Numbered from the stretch's first letter, positions 10,017 to 18,157 are shown. The stretch is 32,766 nucleotides of DNA from Parabacteroides sp. (GCA_018054455.1 JAGPJL010000017.1:1-32766); one strand, 5' to 3'. Notes: generated from the sequence alone by a model not told the origin. Numbers and translations: made by a program.

Positions 10017-10610
10017 ATGAACAGATTTGAATCCATGACCGATGAAACATTGGTTACGATGTATGCACAAGGCAATAATTCTGCTTTTGATGTTCTGTTA
10101 AATCGCTATAAAAGCAGTATTCATTCTTATATTTATTTTATCGTACGTAACAAAGATCTTGCAGAAGATATCTTCCAGGAGACTTTCGTCAAGGTGATTA
10201 TTACCATTAAACAAGGTCGATATACCGATAATGGAAAGTTCAAAGCATGGATAACCCGTATTGCTCACAATCTTATAATAGACTATTTCCGTCAGGAACG
10301 TAGCGAAAATACAATTTCCAACGATGATGTAGAAGTGGATTTGTTTAACAATAGTAAGCTTTGTGACTCTACAATTGAAGATGCAATGATTCGTGGGCAA
10401 GTGCTTTCGGACGTTAAGAAATTGGTTAAACACCTTCCTGATAATCAACGTGAAGTTCTTGAGATGCGTTACTACCAGGATCTGAGTTTTAAGGAAATAG
10501 CAGATCTTACCGGAGTAAGCATTAATACAGCTCTTGGTCGCATGCGTTATGCTATTTTAAATATGCGGAAAATGGCTGAGGAACATAACATGGAACTATC
10601 ATTGATTTAA
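10017..10610 (+). CDS. ECF-type RNA polymerase sigma factor
   Basis: A 197-aa sigma-70-family protein. Region 2 spans about residues 22-95 (DLAEDIFQETFVKV, then FKAWITRIAHNLIIDYFRQE), and region 4 spans about 136-188 (LPDNQREVLEMRYYQDLSFK, then EIADLTGVSINTALGRMRYA, a helix-turn-helix). No region 1 or 3, so it is an extracytoplasmic-function type that redirects RNA polymerase to a small regulon. The usual partner, a membrane anti-sigma factor with an N-terminal zinc-binding domain or a FecR protein, is not adjacent; the next gene encodes a small soluble protein. An alternative start at the Met of MTDETLV (10035) is possible; the longer form is kept because MNRFESMTDE resembles homologue N-termini. 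Its signal and regulon cannot be read from the window. Confidence 0.93.
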   Translation: MNRFESMTDETLVTMYAQGNNSAFDVLLNRYKSSIHSYIYFIVRNKDLAEDIFQETFVKVIITIKQGRYTDNGKFKAWITRIAHNLIIDYFRQERSENTISNDDVEVDLFNNSKLCDSTIEDAMIRGQVLSDVKKLVKHLPDNQREVLEMRYYQDLSFKEIADLTGVSINTALGRMRYAILNMRKMAEEHNMELSLI

Positions 10611-10653
10611 ATAATCTTAAATAATTGTATTCATACAATATGGAATAATAAAA

Positions 10654-10687
10654 GGCGTTATTATTTAAACGAATTAATAATGACGCC
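10654..10687 (+). promoter_or_regulatory. RNA hairpin covering the start of the small ORF
   Basis: GGCGTTATTATT (10654-10665) pairs with AATAATGACGCC (10676-10687) over 12 bp with a single G-U pair and a 10-nt loop. The ATG at 10680-10682 lies inside the right arm, and a second in-frame ATG at 10689 follows 1 nt after it. No U-tract follows, so translational control or mRNA processing is more likely than termination. Confidence 0.55.
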
Positions 10688-10868
10688 TATGAAAATTTAT
10701 TCTACACAAAGTATGGAAGAGCAGAAAGAAGCTCTGGATTATTTGGATAGTGAAGATTTTGTATCTGGTCCATCTGACAACACGCTGGATTTGATAAGAA
10801 AATTAGCCCGTGTTTTCTATGTAGCTCCTGTACAATCATCAGACTTGTCTGTCATTTTTATGAATTAA
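10680..10868 (+). CDS. small acidic protein downstream of the ECF sigma gene
   Basis: A 62-aa soluble protein, or 59 aa if initiated at the second ATG (10689, MKIYSTQ). It contains MEEQKEALDYLDSEDFVSGP and then TLDLIRKLARVFYVAP, suggesting one acidic and one amphipathic helix; there is no signal peptide or membrane segment. It lies 69 nt after the sigma factor gene and 39 nt before rpe. I do not recognise a named family. Placement next to a sigma factor lacking a classical anti-sigma partner allows a regulatory role, but this is inference. The start is buried in a 12-bp hairpin (10654-10687), so expression may be conditional. Confidence 0.65.
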   Translation: MTPMKIYSTQSMEEQKEALDYLDSEDFVSGPSDNTLDLIRKLARVFYVAPVQSSDLSVIFMN

Positions 10869-10881
10869 TTTCCTTTTTCTC

Positions 10882-10889
10882 TATCTTTG
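10882..10889 (+). promoter_or_regulatory. -7 box of an rpe promoter
   Basis: TATCTTTG is a perfect match to the Bacteroidales -7 element, 18 nt before the ATG at 10908. No convincing -33 TTTG lies 19-21 nt upstream. The in-frame TTG at 10887 falls inside this box, which argues against initiation there. Confidence 0.55.
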
Positions 10890-10907
10890 CAAAAAACAAA
10901 AGGAAAT

Positions 10908-11558
10908 ATGAATCATAAAATTGCTCCATCTTTACTAGCTGCCGATTTTTTAAATCTTCAGCGCGATGTGGAGATGATTAACGGAAGTGAAGCTGATTGG
11001 TTACATTTGGATATTATGGATGGGGTTTTTGTTCCTAATATTTCTTTCGGGTTTCCAATTTTGGAGGCGTTGAAAGGAGTATGTAAGAAACCTATGGATG
11101 TTCATTTAATGATAGTCGAGCCTCATAAATTCATTAATGAAGTTGCTGCTACAGGTGCTTATATGATGAATGTACATTATGAAGCCTGCACACATCTTCA
11201 TCGGACAATAGCTGCAATAAAGGAATCCGGCATGAAAGCCGGAGTTACTCTTAATCCTCATACACCGGTTTCTTTATTGGAAGATATTATTCATGATGTG
11301 GATATGGTATTGCTTATGTCCGTGAATCCAGGATATGGTGGACAAAGGTTTATCGAACACTCGATTCAAAAAGTAAAAGAGTTGAAATCGCTGATTACCC
11401 GTAAAGAACTAAGTACGCTCATCGAAGTAGACGGAGGGGTTAACGCAGAAACAGGCAAACGTTTATTTGAAGCGGGAGCTGATGTATTGGTAGCCGGCAA
11501 CTATGTTTTTAAATCGCCCGATCCTGTCGAAACCATCAGACAGTTAAAGGCTTTATAA
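10908..11558 (+). CDS. rpe: ribulose-phosphate 3-epimerase
   Basis: A 216-aa TIM-barrel enzyme interconverting D-ribulose 5-phosphate and D-xylulose 5-phosphate in the pentose phosphate pathway. Family landmarks are IAPSLLAADF at the N-terminus, WLHLDIMDGVFVPN (metal ligands His33 and Asp35), DVHLMI (His66), LMSVNPGYGGQ, the metal-ligand loop EVDGGVN and the phosphate-binding end AGNYVF. Length is normal for the family. A TTG at 10887 would add seven residues (MQKTKGN) but lies in the promoter -7 box, so ATG 10908 is used. The stop is 7 nt before the ComEC-like gene, suggesting co-transcription. Confidence 0.97.
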   Translation: MNHKIAPSLLAADFLNLQRDVEMINGSEADWLHLDIMDGVFVPNISFGFPILEALKGVCKKPMDVHLMIVEPHKFINEVAATGAYMMNVHYEACTHLHRTIAAIKESGMKAGVTLNPHTPVSLLEDIIHDVDMVLLMSVNPGYGGQRFIEHSIQKVKELKSLITRKELSTLIEVDGGVNAETGKRLFEAGADVLVAGNYVFKSPDPVETIRQLKAL

Positions 11559-11565
11559 TAAGTTC

Positions 11566-13152
11566 ATGATAAAAGAAATTAGAAAGCGGCCTTTTTTAAG
11601 GCTGCTTTTTTTTTGGATAACCGGAATCTTACTTCAAAACCACCTCCCCTGCAGATTATATTCGTGGGGATTGCTTGTTTTAGGGTTGGCTATTATAGTC
11701 TGTACTCAGCACCCGCGGATCAGATGCCGTTACGAATATAACTGGCTATGGGGATCCGGATTTTCCTGCCTGGTTCTTTTTCTTTCCATTCAAACGATGG
11801 CCTTTTCTTCAGATAAATTGAAATGGAGCTTACCAGTAAGCGAGAAAATTACTGTAGTAGCCGAACTTACCGACTCTCCCTCAGAAAAAACCCGATCCTA
11901 TTTATGTGATATGAAACTTATCGCACAACTACCAGACGGAAACCCTTTGTCGGGTCAGCGTGTACAGGTTTATTTTCCAAAAGATAGTATGCTGTTTTCC
12001 TTGTTACCTGGAAATTTATTACTGTTGAATATGTCTTTTATGCCTCCTGGTCATAGAAATGAACCCTTGGGGTATATGAACTACCTGCGTTCCAATCAAA
12101 TTGTAGCTTCGGGCTATTGTCCTTCGGGCAGCTGGGCTCAATTGCCAAGGGCAGACACATCACTCCCAATAAGATATTATGCACTGCATATCAGACATAA
12201 ACTAGTAAAACAAATAGAAAAGCTTTCGTTAACTGATACAGAAAAGGCTACCCTTTCTGCACTGACCTTTGGTTATAAGTCGGCCGTCGATAAAGAAACA
12301 ATGTCCGATTTTTCAACAACCGGTGTTATGCATATTATCTCAGTAAGCGGTTTTCATGTGGCTATTGTTTGTGCTTTCATCTCTTTTTTAATGTCATTCT
12401 TTCCAAATTCTATCGGATTTCATTTGCTCAGGTATGGTGTTACTGTTGCGGTGGTTTGGGGATTTGTTTATGTTTCCGGCTTGTCATCTCCCGCAGTACG
12501 AGCAGGACTGATGTTGACATTCTTTCTTACAGGCCGAATTCTTTCCAGGCGAGCAGACAGTTACAACATTCTTGCTGCCTCGGCTTTTTTAATGCTTGTT
12601 TACAATCCTTATTATTTGTTCGATACAGGTTTTCAGTTAAGTTATATAGCGGTATTTTTTATTCTGTATTTGCAGCCACGACTAAACCGTCTTATCGAAA
12701 TCAGAAATCCAATACTTTCGACACCATGGAGTTGGACAACTGTGACAGTTGCTGCACAGGCAGGAACTACTCCGCTCAGTCTTTACGCGTTTGGGCGGTT
12801 CTCTCTTGTTTTTTTACTTACAAATATACCGGTAGCTGCAATAGCAACTCTATTGATTCCTCTTACATTAGGCTGGACAATATTTTCTCAATTAGTTCCG
12901 TCTTTAACCTGGCTGCAAATGATAGTAGAAAAGCTAACGCGAAGTTTGCTTTGGATTGTTACTTCTTTCGGCCGTATTCCCGGAGCTTCGTTTACATTTA
13001 CAATAGGATTTATTGAGATGTTATTTGCATATGGCATAGTTGGATTCTTGCTATTCTACATCCGCAGACGTACTCCTATTTCATTGCTGGCAGGACTAAG
13101 TTGCTTGTTAATTATCCTTCTTATAATGCTTAAAGAAAGATTTGTATACTAA
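11566..13152 (+). CDS. ComEC/Rec2-like membrane channel protein lacking the MBL domain
   Basis: A 528-aa polytopic membrane protein. Residues about 8-70 hold the first membrane helices, about 80-190 a soluble DUF4131/OB-like segment (TVVAELTDSPSEKTRSY), and about 220-510 the ComEC competence domain with MHIISVSGFHVAIV, YVSGLSSPAVRAGLM and FDTGFQLSYIAVFF. ComEC proteins form the inner-membrane channel for single-stranded DNA during transformation. The C-terminal metallo-beta-lactamase-like nuclease domain of the classical protein is absent: the frame ends after the last helix in KERFVY. It starts 7 nt after rpe. Whether the host is naturally competent cannot be told; no other com genes are in the window. 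Confidence 0.9.
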   Translation: MIKEIRKRPFLRLLFFWITGILLQNHLPCRLYSWGLLVLGLAIIVCTQHPRIRCRYEYNWLWGSGFSCLVLFLSIQTMAFSSDKLKWSLPVSEKITVVAELTDSPSEKTRSYLCDMKLIAQLPDGNPLSGQRVQVYFPKDSMLFSLLPGNLLLLNMSFMPPGHRNEPLGYMNYLRSNQIVASGYCPSGSWAQLPRADTSLPIRYYALHIRHKLVKQIEKLSLTDTEKATLSALTFGYKSAVDKETMSDFSTTGVMHIISVSGFHVAIVCAFISFLMSFFPNSIGFHLLRYGVTVAVVWGFVYVSGLSSPAVRAGLMLTFFLTGRILSRRADSYNILAASAFLMLVYNPYYLFDTGFQLSYIAVFFILYLQPRLNRLIEIRNPILSTPWSWTTVTVAAQAGTTPLSLYAFGRFSLVFLLTNIPVAAIATLLIPLTLGWTIFSQLVPSLTWLQMIVEKLTRSLLWIVTSFGRIPGASFTFTIGFIEMLFAYGIVGFLLFYIRRRTPISLLAGLSCLLIILLIMLKERFVY

Positions 13153-13169
13153 GGTACATAAAAAAATCG

Positions 13170-13177
13170 TACCTTTG
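13170..13177 (+). promoter_or_regulatory. -7 box upstream of the DHH phosphoesterase gene
   Basis: TACCTTTG matches TAnnTTTG, 20 nt before the ATG at 13198. A TTTG at 13141-13144 is 25 nt upstream, longer than the usual spacing. The element sits just after the ComEC-like stop codon. Confidence 0.45.
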
Positions 13178-13197
13178 GCATCGTAAAATAATACCCT

Positions 13198-14247
13198 ATG
13201 ATTACAAAAATCATTCACGAAGATAAGATTCAGAAAGCTCACAAATATGTTGAAAAAGGAGAGAGCTTTGTTATAATTACGCATGTTTCGCCCGATGGCG
13301 ACGCCATTGGTTCAGCGTTGGGTTTATTCCATTTTCTGGGTGCTTATGGGAAAGACAATGTTTCGGTGATCGTTCCGAACGATTATCCCATGTTTCTTAA
13401 GTGGCTACCCGGTTCAAAAGATGTTACAATCTATGAAAAGTATTCTGAATTTGCTGATCAATTGATCGCAGATGCCGATGTGATCTTCTGTTTGGATTTT
13501 AATGATCCCAAACGTGTGGAAAAATTAGCCGATCCAATTCTTAAGTCTGAAGCCCGAAAGGTGTTGATTGACCATCATCTCAATCCGGTTGATTTTTGCA
13601 ATGTAACCATGTCGTATCCCTCTATTTCGTCTACAAGTGAAATGGTATTTCGTTTTATTTGCCGTATGGGGCTTTTCGATCTTATCAGTAAAGAAGGAGC
13701 AGAGTGTATTTATGCTGGGATGATGACAGATACAGGCTCATTTACCTATAACTCCAATCACCCGGAAATTTATACTATAATTGGAGAGCTTATTAAAAAA
13801 GGAATCGACAAGGATTTAATTTATAGAAGAATTAACCAGGTTTATTCGGAAGGCAGATTACGGCTGATGGGTTATTCTCTTTACGAAAAGATGAAGGTTT
13901 ATCCCGAAAAACAGGCAGCATTGATTACTTTGTCGATGGATGAGCTAAACCGATTTAATTATCAGACCGGGGATACTGAAGGGTTTGTAAATCTCCCTCT
14001 TAGTATCGACGGAATTTCCTTTACTGTTTTCATTCGTGAAGATACGGACTATGCCAAAATATCCCTTCGTTCGGTTGGAGACTTTCCCTGTAACGAATTT
14101 GCATCTAAATATTTTAATGGAGGAGGGCACAAGAATGCTTCAGGCGGCGAGTTTTATGGATCATTGGCTGATGCTATAAAAACATTTGAAGAGGGTTTGA
14201 TACACTTTTATCCGAATAAAGCAGAAGATTTTGTGAAAGATAAGTAG
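13198..14247 (+). CDS. nrnA: DHH/DHHA1 phosphoesterase, NrnA-like
   Basis: A 349-aa cytoplasmic enzyme of the bifunctional oligoribonuclease/PAP phosphatase family, which degrades short oligonucleotides and removes phosphate from 3'-phosphoadenosine 5'-phosphate. The DHH domain shows THVSPDGDAIGSALG (Asp33, Asp35), CLDFNDPKR (Asp100), DHH at 125-127 and MTDTGSF (Asp178), together a two-metal site. The DHHA1 domain has GGGHKNASGG at 308-317. Length matches NrnA rather than RecJ (over 550 aa). A strong -7 box lies 20 nt upstream. The DUF4827 lipoprotein gene and glmM follow, an order I recall as common in Bacteroides. Confidence 0.92.
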   Translation: MITKIIHEDKIQKAHKYVEKGESFVIITHVSPDGDAIGSALGLFHFLGAYGKDNVSVIVPNDYPMFLKWLPGSKDVTIYEKYSEFADQLIADADVIFCLDFNDPKRVEKLADPILKSEARKVLIDHHLNPVDFCNVTMSYPSISSTSEMVFRFICRMGLFDLISKEGAECIYAGMMTDTGSFTYNSNHPEIYTIIGELIKKGIDKDLIYRRINQVYSEGRLRLMGYSLYEKMKVYPEKQAALITLSMDELNRFNYQTGDTEGFVNLPLSIDGISFTVFIREDTDYAKISLRSVGDFPCNEFASKYFNGGGHKNASGGEFYGSLADAIKTFEEGLIHFYPNKAEDFVKDK

Positions 14248-14265
14248 GATGTTACGCTGATTATT

Positions 14266-14273
14266 TATCTTTG
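14266..14273 (+). promoter_or_regulatory. -7 box upstream of the DUF4827 lipoprotein gene
   Basis: TATCTTTG is a perfect -7 match 55 nt before the ATG at 14329. No TTTG at 19-21 nt spacing is seen. A 10-codon upstream frame (14293-14325, MAKQADRIPK) lies in the leader and stops 3 nt before the gene. Confidence 0.45.
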
Positions 14274-14328
14274 TCGTTCAATGTTAATATAAATGGCTAA
14301 ACAGGCCGATAGAATCCCAAAATAAGAG

Positions 14329-14895
14329 ATGAAAAAGAGTTTTAATATTCTGTTGATATTATGTGCTGCGCTTACGGTGGTATCGTGTGGCGATAAAACC
14401 AAATCCTATACCGACATGTTGAATGCGCAGGAAAAGGCTATCGAAACATTTATTCAGGAAAAAGGAATTAAGGTGTTGGACGAATATCCTGCCAACGGTG
14501 TATTTAAAGAGAATGAGTTTGTATTGTTGGACAATGATGTTTATATGAACGTTATAGATTCTGGTAATGGAACCCGTGCAGTTCTCAGCAAAACTACTGT
14601 CTTAACCCGTTTTAGGGGTAGCCTGATGGTGACGGATACGGCTAGCTTCGAAAACTTCAGTAGCTGGAAATTCCCAGTTGAGTTTAAGTATGGTAATTAC
14701 GGCACAGCTGTCGATAATAATGCTTTTAATGCATTTTTGAGCGAAGGTCTTGGAACACCATTGCAATATGTAGGCGATCGTGCTAAAGTAAAGTTAATTG
14801 TTCCTTTTCAGGCAGGAAGTACTCAGGGAACTTATTCACAACAAAGTTCCGGTACAGCTGTTTATTTTGATTTGGTTACATATCAATTTGATTAA
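14329..14895 (+). CDS. DUF4827 family lipoprotein
   Basis: A 188-aa lipoprotein precursor: lipobox VVSC at residues 17-20 after a hydrophobic leader, then SYTDMLNAQEKAIETFIQEK, which starts the conserved domain I associate with DUF4827, a Bacteroidales family with FKBP-like fold predictions. No catalytic motif is visible. It lies 81 nt after the NrnA-like gene and 9 nt before glmM, so it is probably co-transcribed with glmM and located on the periplasmic side of a membrane. Function unknown. Confidence 0.82.
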   Translation: MKKSFNILLILCAALTVVSCGDKTKSYTDMLNAQEKAIETFIQEKGIKVLDEYPANGVFKENEFVLLDNDVYMNVIDSGNGTRAVLSKTTVLTRFRGSLMVTDTASFENFSSWKFPVEFKYGNYGTAVDNNAFNAFLSEGLGTPLQYVGDRAKVKLIVPFQAGSTQGTYSQQSSGTAVYFDLVTYQFD

Positions 14896-14904
14896 ATATA
14901 ACTT

Positions 14905-16293
14905 ATGACACTGATTAAATCTATTTCCGGTATTCGAGGTACGATTGGCGGCAAGCCGGAAGACGGCTTAAGTCCTTTGGCTATTGTTAAGTTTGTTGCT
15001 GCTTATGCTACCTTTATTAGAAAAAGCACAAAGATGGATTCCAACAAAATTGTTGTTGGAAGAGATGCCCGTATTTCGGGTCCTATGGTAAAACAAATTG
15101 TTCTGGGCACATTAACCGGTATGGGATTTGATGTAGTAGACATAGACCTTGCGACTACTCCTACTACAGAGATGGCTGTAACTATGGAAAAGGCTTGCGG
15201 AGGAATCATCCTTACTGCCAGTCATAATCCAAAGCAGTGGAATGCGCTTAAATTATTGAATGAAAGAGGTGAATTCTTAAATGCAGAAGAGGGAAACGAA
15301 GTGCTTGAACTTGCAGCTTCGGAAGATTTTACCTTTGCTGAAGTTGATTCCCTTGGAAAAGTAACGGTAGATACTACCTACAAACAAAAACACATCGAGA
15401 GCGTTCTGAACCTTGAATTGGTGGATGTTGAAGCTATCAAGGCTGCTAACTTCCGTGTGGCTATTGATTGTGTAAACTCTGTTGGTGGTGTCGTTTTACC
15501 CGATTTGCTTTATGCTCTTGGTGTAAAAGAAATTTTCAAACTACACTGTGCCCCTCATGGAAACTTCGCTCATAATCCGGAACCGCTGCCGCAACATCTT
15601 ACTGAGATTTCAGAATTGATGAAGCATGCTAAGGCAGATGTCGGTTTTGTTGTTGATCCGGATGTTGACCGTTTGGCATTAGTATGCGAAAACGGCGAAA
15701 TGTTTGGTGAAGAATATACGCTTGTCGCTATCAGCGACTACGTACTTAGTCACACTCCGGGGAATACAGTAAGCAATCTTAGTTCCAGCCGTGCTTTACG
15801 CGATGTAACTGAAGCTCACGGATGTACTTATACAGCGGCTGCTGTTGGAGAAGTAAATGTTGTAGCCAAGATGAAAGCGACTAACGCGATAATCGGAGGT
15901 GAAGGAAACGGTGGTGTTATTTATCCTGCCAGTCATTACGGCCGCGATGCGTTGGTTGGTATTGCCTTATTCTTAAGTCACCTTGCTAAGAAGAAGATGA
16001 AAACAAGCGAACTGCGTGCCAGTTATCCTCCTTATTTTATCTCCAAACAAAAAGTGGAGCTAACTCCGGAAATCGACGTTGATGCGATTCTTGAAAAGGT
16101 AAAAGAACAGTTTGCCGGAAACGATATCACAGACATTGATGGTGTGAAAATTGATTTTCCTGATAAGTGGGTTCACTTGCGTAAGAGCAATACAGAAGCC
16201 ATCATCCGTATCTATTCCGAGGCTCATACTATGGAAGAGGCAGATGAATTGGGCGGTCAGCTGATTACTATAATCAACAATATGTGTAAGTAA
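14905..16293 (+). CDS. glmM: phosphoglucosamine mutase
   Basis: A 462-aa alpha-D-phosphohexomutase converting glucosamine 6-phosphate to glucosamine 1-phosphate for UDP-GlcNAc, peptidoglycan and lipid A synthesis. Seen in order: SISGIRGTIGG at the N-terminus, the phosphoserine loop TASHNPKQWNALK (Ser106), the metal loop DPDVDR (Asp251, 253, 255), the sugar-binding loop GGEGNGGVI (331-339) and the C-terminal phosphate-binding motif RKSNTEAIIRIYSEA. The GEGNGG loop differs from the GEQSGH of E. coli GlmM and is closer to the archaeal/Bacteroidetes-type mutases, so phosphomannomutase activity remains possible. It follows the DUF4827 gene by 9 nt and ends at a bidirectional terminator. Confidence 0.92.
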   Translation: MTLIKSISGIRGTIGGKPEDGLSPLAIVKFVAAYATFIRKSTKMDSNKIVVGRDARISGPMVKQIVLGTLTGMGFDVVDIDLATTPTTEMAVTMEKACGGIILTASHNPKQWNALKLLNERGEFLNAEEGNEVLELAASEDFTFAEVDSLGKVTVDTTYKQKHIESVLNLELVDVEAIKAANFRVAIDCVNSVGGVVLPDLLYALGVKEIFKLHCAPHGNFAHNPEPLPQHLTEISELMKHAKADVGFVVDPDVDRLALVCENGEMFGEEYTLVAISDYVLSHTPGNTVSNLSSSRALRDVTEAHGCTYTAAAVGEVNVVAKMKATNAIIGGEGNGGVIYPASHYGRDALVGIALFLSHLAKKKMKTSELRASYPPYFISKQKVELTPEIDVDAILEKVKEQFAGNDITDIDGVKIDFPDKWVHLRKSNTEAIIRIYSEAHTMEEADELGGQLITIINNMCK

Positions 16294-16304
16294 ATATATA
16301 ATAT

Positions 16305-16343
16305 AAAAAAAAGGGAGAGTCAATTATGGCTCTCCCTTTTTTT
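16305..16343. terminator. bidirectional terminator between glmM and the NUDIX gene
   Basis: GGGAGAGTC (16313-16321) pairs with GGCTCTCCC (16328-16336) with one G-U pair and a 6-nt loop, flanked by eight A residues on the left and seven T residues on the right, so it works on both strands. Its tail overlaps the stop codon of the minus-strand NUDIX gene at 16342-16344. Confidence 0.88.
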
Positions 16344-16842
16344 ATAGGTTGGGTAGTACTCTATCTAACTCTCCTTCAAAGTTTGGAGTGAATATTCCTT
16401 TTCCAAGGTTCGCTTTAATTTCTGCGAGCGACCAGAAACGACCCTCATCCAGTTCACCTGCATCTGGAGTGAAAACTCCATTATATACGGTTTTATAAGT
16501 GTGGACCAACTCTTTTTCTATTTCGGATTCAAAGACGTAGCGGGTAATAAATTCTGGAATAAAGCCAGTAATGCCTAACTCTTCTCTGGCTTCTCTTAAC
16601 AAGGCAGCTTCAACAGCTTCGCCATAATCAACATGACCACCTACAGCCGTATCCCATTTCCCTGGTTGAATATCCTTGGTTTCCGAACGCTTTTGCAAAT
16701 ACAAATCACCTGCTTCATTAAAAACATGCAGGTGAATAACCGGATGAAGCTTCTTGCTTCCGTTATGACACTCCCGTCGGGTTGCTTTTCCTAATACTAA
16801 TCCGGTGGCATCAACCACCGGAAACCATTCATCTTTAGTCAT
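16342..16842 (-). CDS. NUDIX hydrolase
   Basis: A 166-aa cytoplasmic hydrolase with a full Nudix box at residues 69-91: GGHVDYGEAVEAALLREARE followed by ELGI, containing the metal-binding REAREEL core. Upstream GKWDTAV and the N-terminal FPVVDATGLVLGKATRRE resemble the YfcD / isopentenyl-diphosphate isomerase-like Nudix subgroup. Family members cleave nucleoside diphosphates linked to another moiety; the substrate is unknown. The frame extends to 16932, but that adds 30 poorly folded residues overlapping the upstream DUF418 gene; starting at 16842 (MTKDEWFPVV) leaves a 40-nt gap. Likely co-transcribed with the DUF418 gene. Confidence 0.9.
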   Translation of the reverse strand: MTKDEWFPVVDATGLVLGKATRRECHNGSKKLHPVIHLHVFNEAGDLYLQKRSETKDIQPGKWDTAVGGHVDYGEAVEAALLREAREELGITGFIPEFITRYVFESEIEKELVHTYKTVYNGVFTPDAGELDEGRFWSLAEIKANLGKGIFTPNFEGELDRVLPNL

Positions 16843-16882
16843 CACTATTATATTGCTTCTGTTATTTTGAAATGTAAATTTA

Positions 16883-18049
16883 TTATTTATTAATCCATGT
16901 AAGCTTTTTCCATAAACCTTCCAACGGACCATGGTTGTGGCGATTCATCCACCACGAGCAAAAAGCCCACTGTGCCAGAACCAGAACTACGCCAAACAAG
17001 ACGCTGAATGTAATTCCCATGTGCTTATACATGCCGAATCCCCAGTTGTAAAAAAACATTGAACCAATAACAGACTGTCCAATGTAATTGGTAAGACTCA
17101 TCTTCCCGTAAGGAGTCAGTTTCATGAAGAATTTTTTGAGTGAGGTGTGATAAAAAGCGACTAATACCCCGACAACCAACAATAACATAAAAGAGAAATT
17201 AGCGAGAGAACCTAAAATCCGCCCCAACGGTTCCATCACAGCTTTATTGGAAATATACTCCGGGAGCATCGACTGTAACCCTTTTAGAGGGAAAAAGCAG
17301 ATCAGGGCAAAAGCCAGAATCTTTAACCATAATCGCATGGTTGAATCACTATAAATAAAAAGGCGTTCTCTTCCTGCCAACATACCCAACATAAAGAGCG
17401 ATGCAGTCTGGAAGATACGTCCGTTCTCCCAAGCCCATGTTAAACTAGACAGCTGTCCTTCGTACAGATTCATCTTTATTGTTTCAAAGAAAGTACCACT
17501 TGTCTGTACCTTGAAAGCTTCAGCAAAATAAAAGCTGGAGAGGTTTTCTCCGGGTATAAATTCCGGATGCAGGCTTGCATAAATAACCTTTATCCATTCG
17601 GCAGGCTGCAGCATAAAAATAGCGGCAATAAAAAATACAGTCTTTGTAGAAAGTCTGCATGTGAGTACCAGTATTATACCGATAAGCGAATACATCACCA
17701 AAATCTCACCAGTAAAAAACATGGCATTTATTTGTCCTATCAAAAAAAGAAGAAGCAATCTCCATAGAAAACGTAGTCGGAAGTCATTTCCCCTCCTGCG
17801 CTGATTGTCATCTTGTATAAAGAAACTAAATCCAAAAAGCAATGCAAAGATGGCGTAAGCCTTGTTGCTAAAAGTAAAAAAAAGGGAATTCCAGATAACA
17901 CTGTCTGTAAATGGTAACCATGTAAAGAGTTGTTCGCTTGGGAAAGAATAAAAATTGTAGTGCTCAATACTATGAAGTAACGTAATCCCCAATACAGAGA
18001 GTCCCCTCAAAACATCGGCCACGTCAATACGGGCATTTTCTTTTTCCAT
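16883..18049 (-). CDS. DUF418 family membrane protein (YeiB-like)
   Basis: A 388-aa polytopic protein with roughly ten membrane helices. It opens with RIDVADVLRGLSVLGITLLH, the N-terminal signature of YeiB/DUF418 proteins, and the C-terminal half contains YGKMSLTNYIGQSVIGSMFF and a final helix before WMNRHNHGPLEGLWKKLTW, both typical of DUF418. Members are thought to be transporters or acyltransferase-like membrane proteins; no substrate is established. The upstream element CAAAGATA (18074-18081, minus-strand TATCTTTG) gives a leader of about 20 nt. First gene of a probable two-gene operon with the NUDIX hydrolase. Confidence 0.88.
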   Translation of the reverse strand: MEKENARIDVADVLRGLSVLGITLLHSIEHYNFYSFPSEQLFTWLPFTDSVIWNSLFFTFSNKAYAIFALLFGFSFFIQDDNQRRRGNDFRLRFLWRLLLLFLIGQINAMFFTGEILVMYSLIGIILVLTCRLSTKTVFFIAAIFMLQPAEWIKVIYASLHPEFIPGENLSSFYFAEAFKVQTSGTFFETIKMNLYEGQLSSLTWAWENGRIFQTASLFMLGMLAGRERLFIYSDSTMRLWLKILAFALICFFPLKGLQSMLPEYISNKAVMEPLGRILGSLANFSFMLLLVVGVLVAFYHTSLKKFFMKLTPYGKMSLTNYIGQSVIGSMFFYNWGFGMYKHMGITFSVLFGVVLVLAQWAFCSWWMNRHNHGPLEGLWKKLTWINK

Positions 18050-18073
18050 AAAGTATAGTTTAATTTATGGAAA

Positions 18074-18081
18074 CAAAGATA
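18074..18081 (-). promoter_or_regulatory. -7 box of the DUF418/NUDIX operon
   Basis: Minus-strand TATCTTTG lies 24 nt upstream of the ATG at 18049. The expected -33 region is only T-rich and holds no TTTG. Confidence 0.5.
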
Positions 18082-18157
18082 ATGAACTTTATTATTAAAA
18101 CTATTCCGGCAATCGTAGCCTTTACTATTTCTGGAGTCAGAAATTTAAAAAGTATTC

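Noticed and set aside
16843-16932. N-terminal extension of the NUDIX hydrolase
   Set aside because: It would overlap the DUF418 gene by 50 nt and adds residues unlike the family; the Met at 16842 fits the normal N-terminus.
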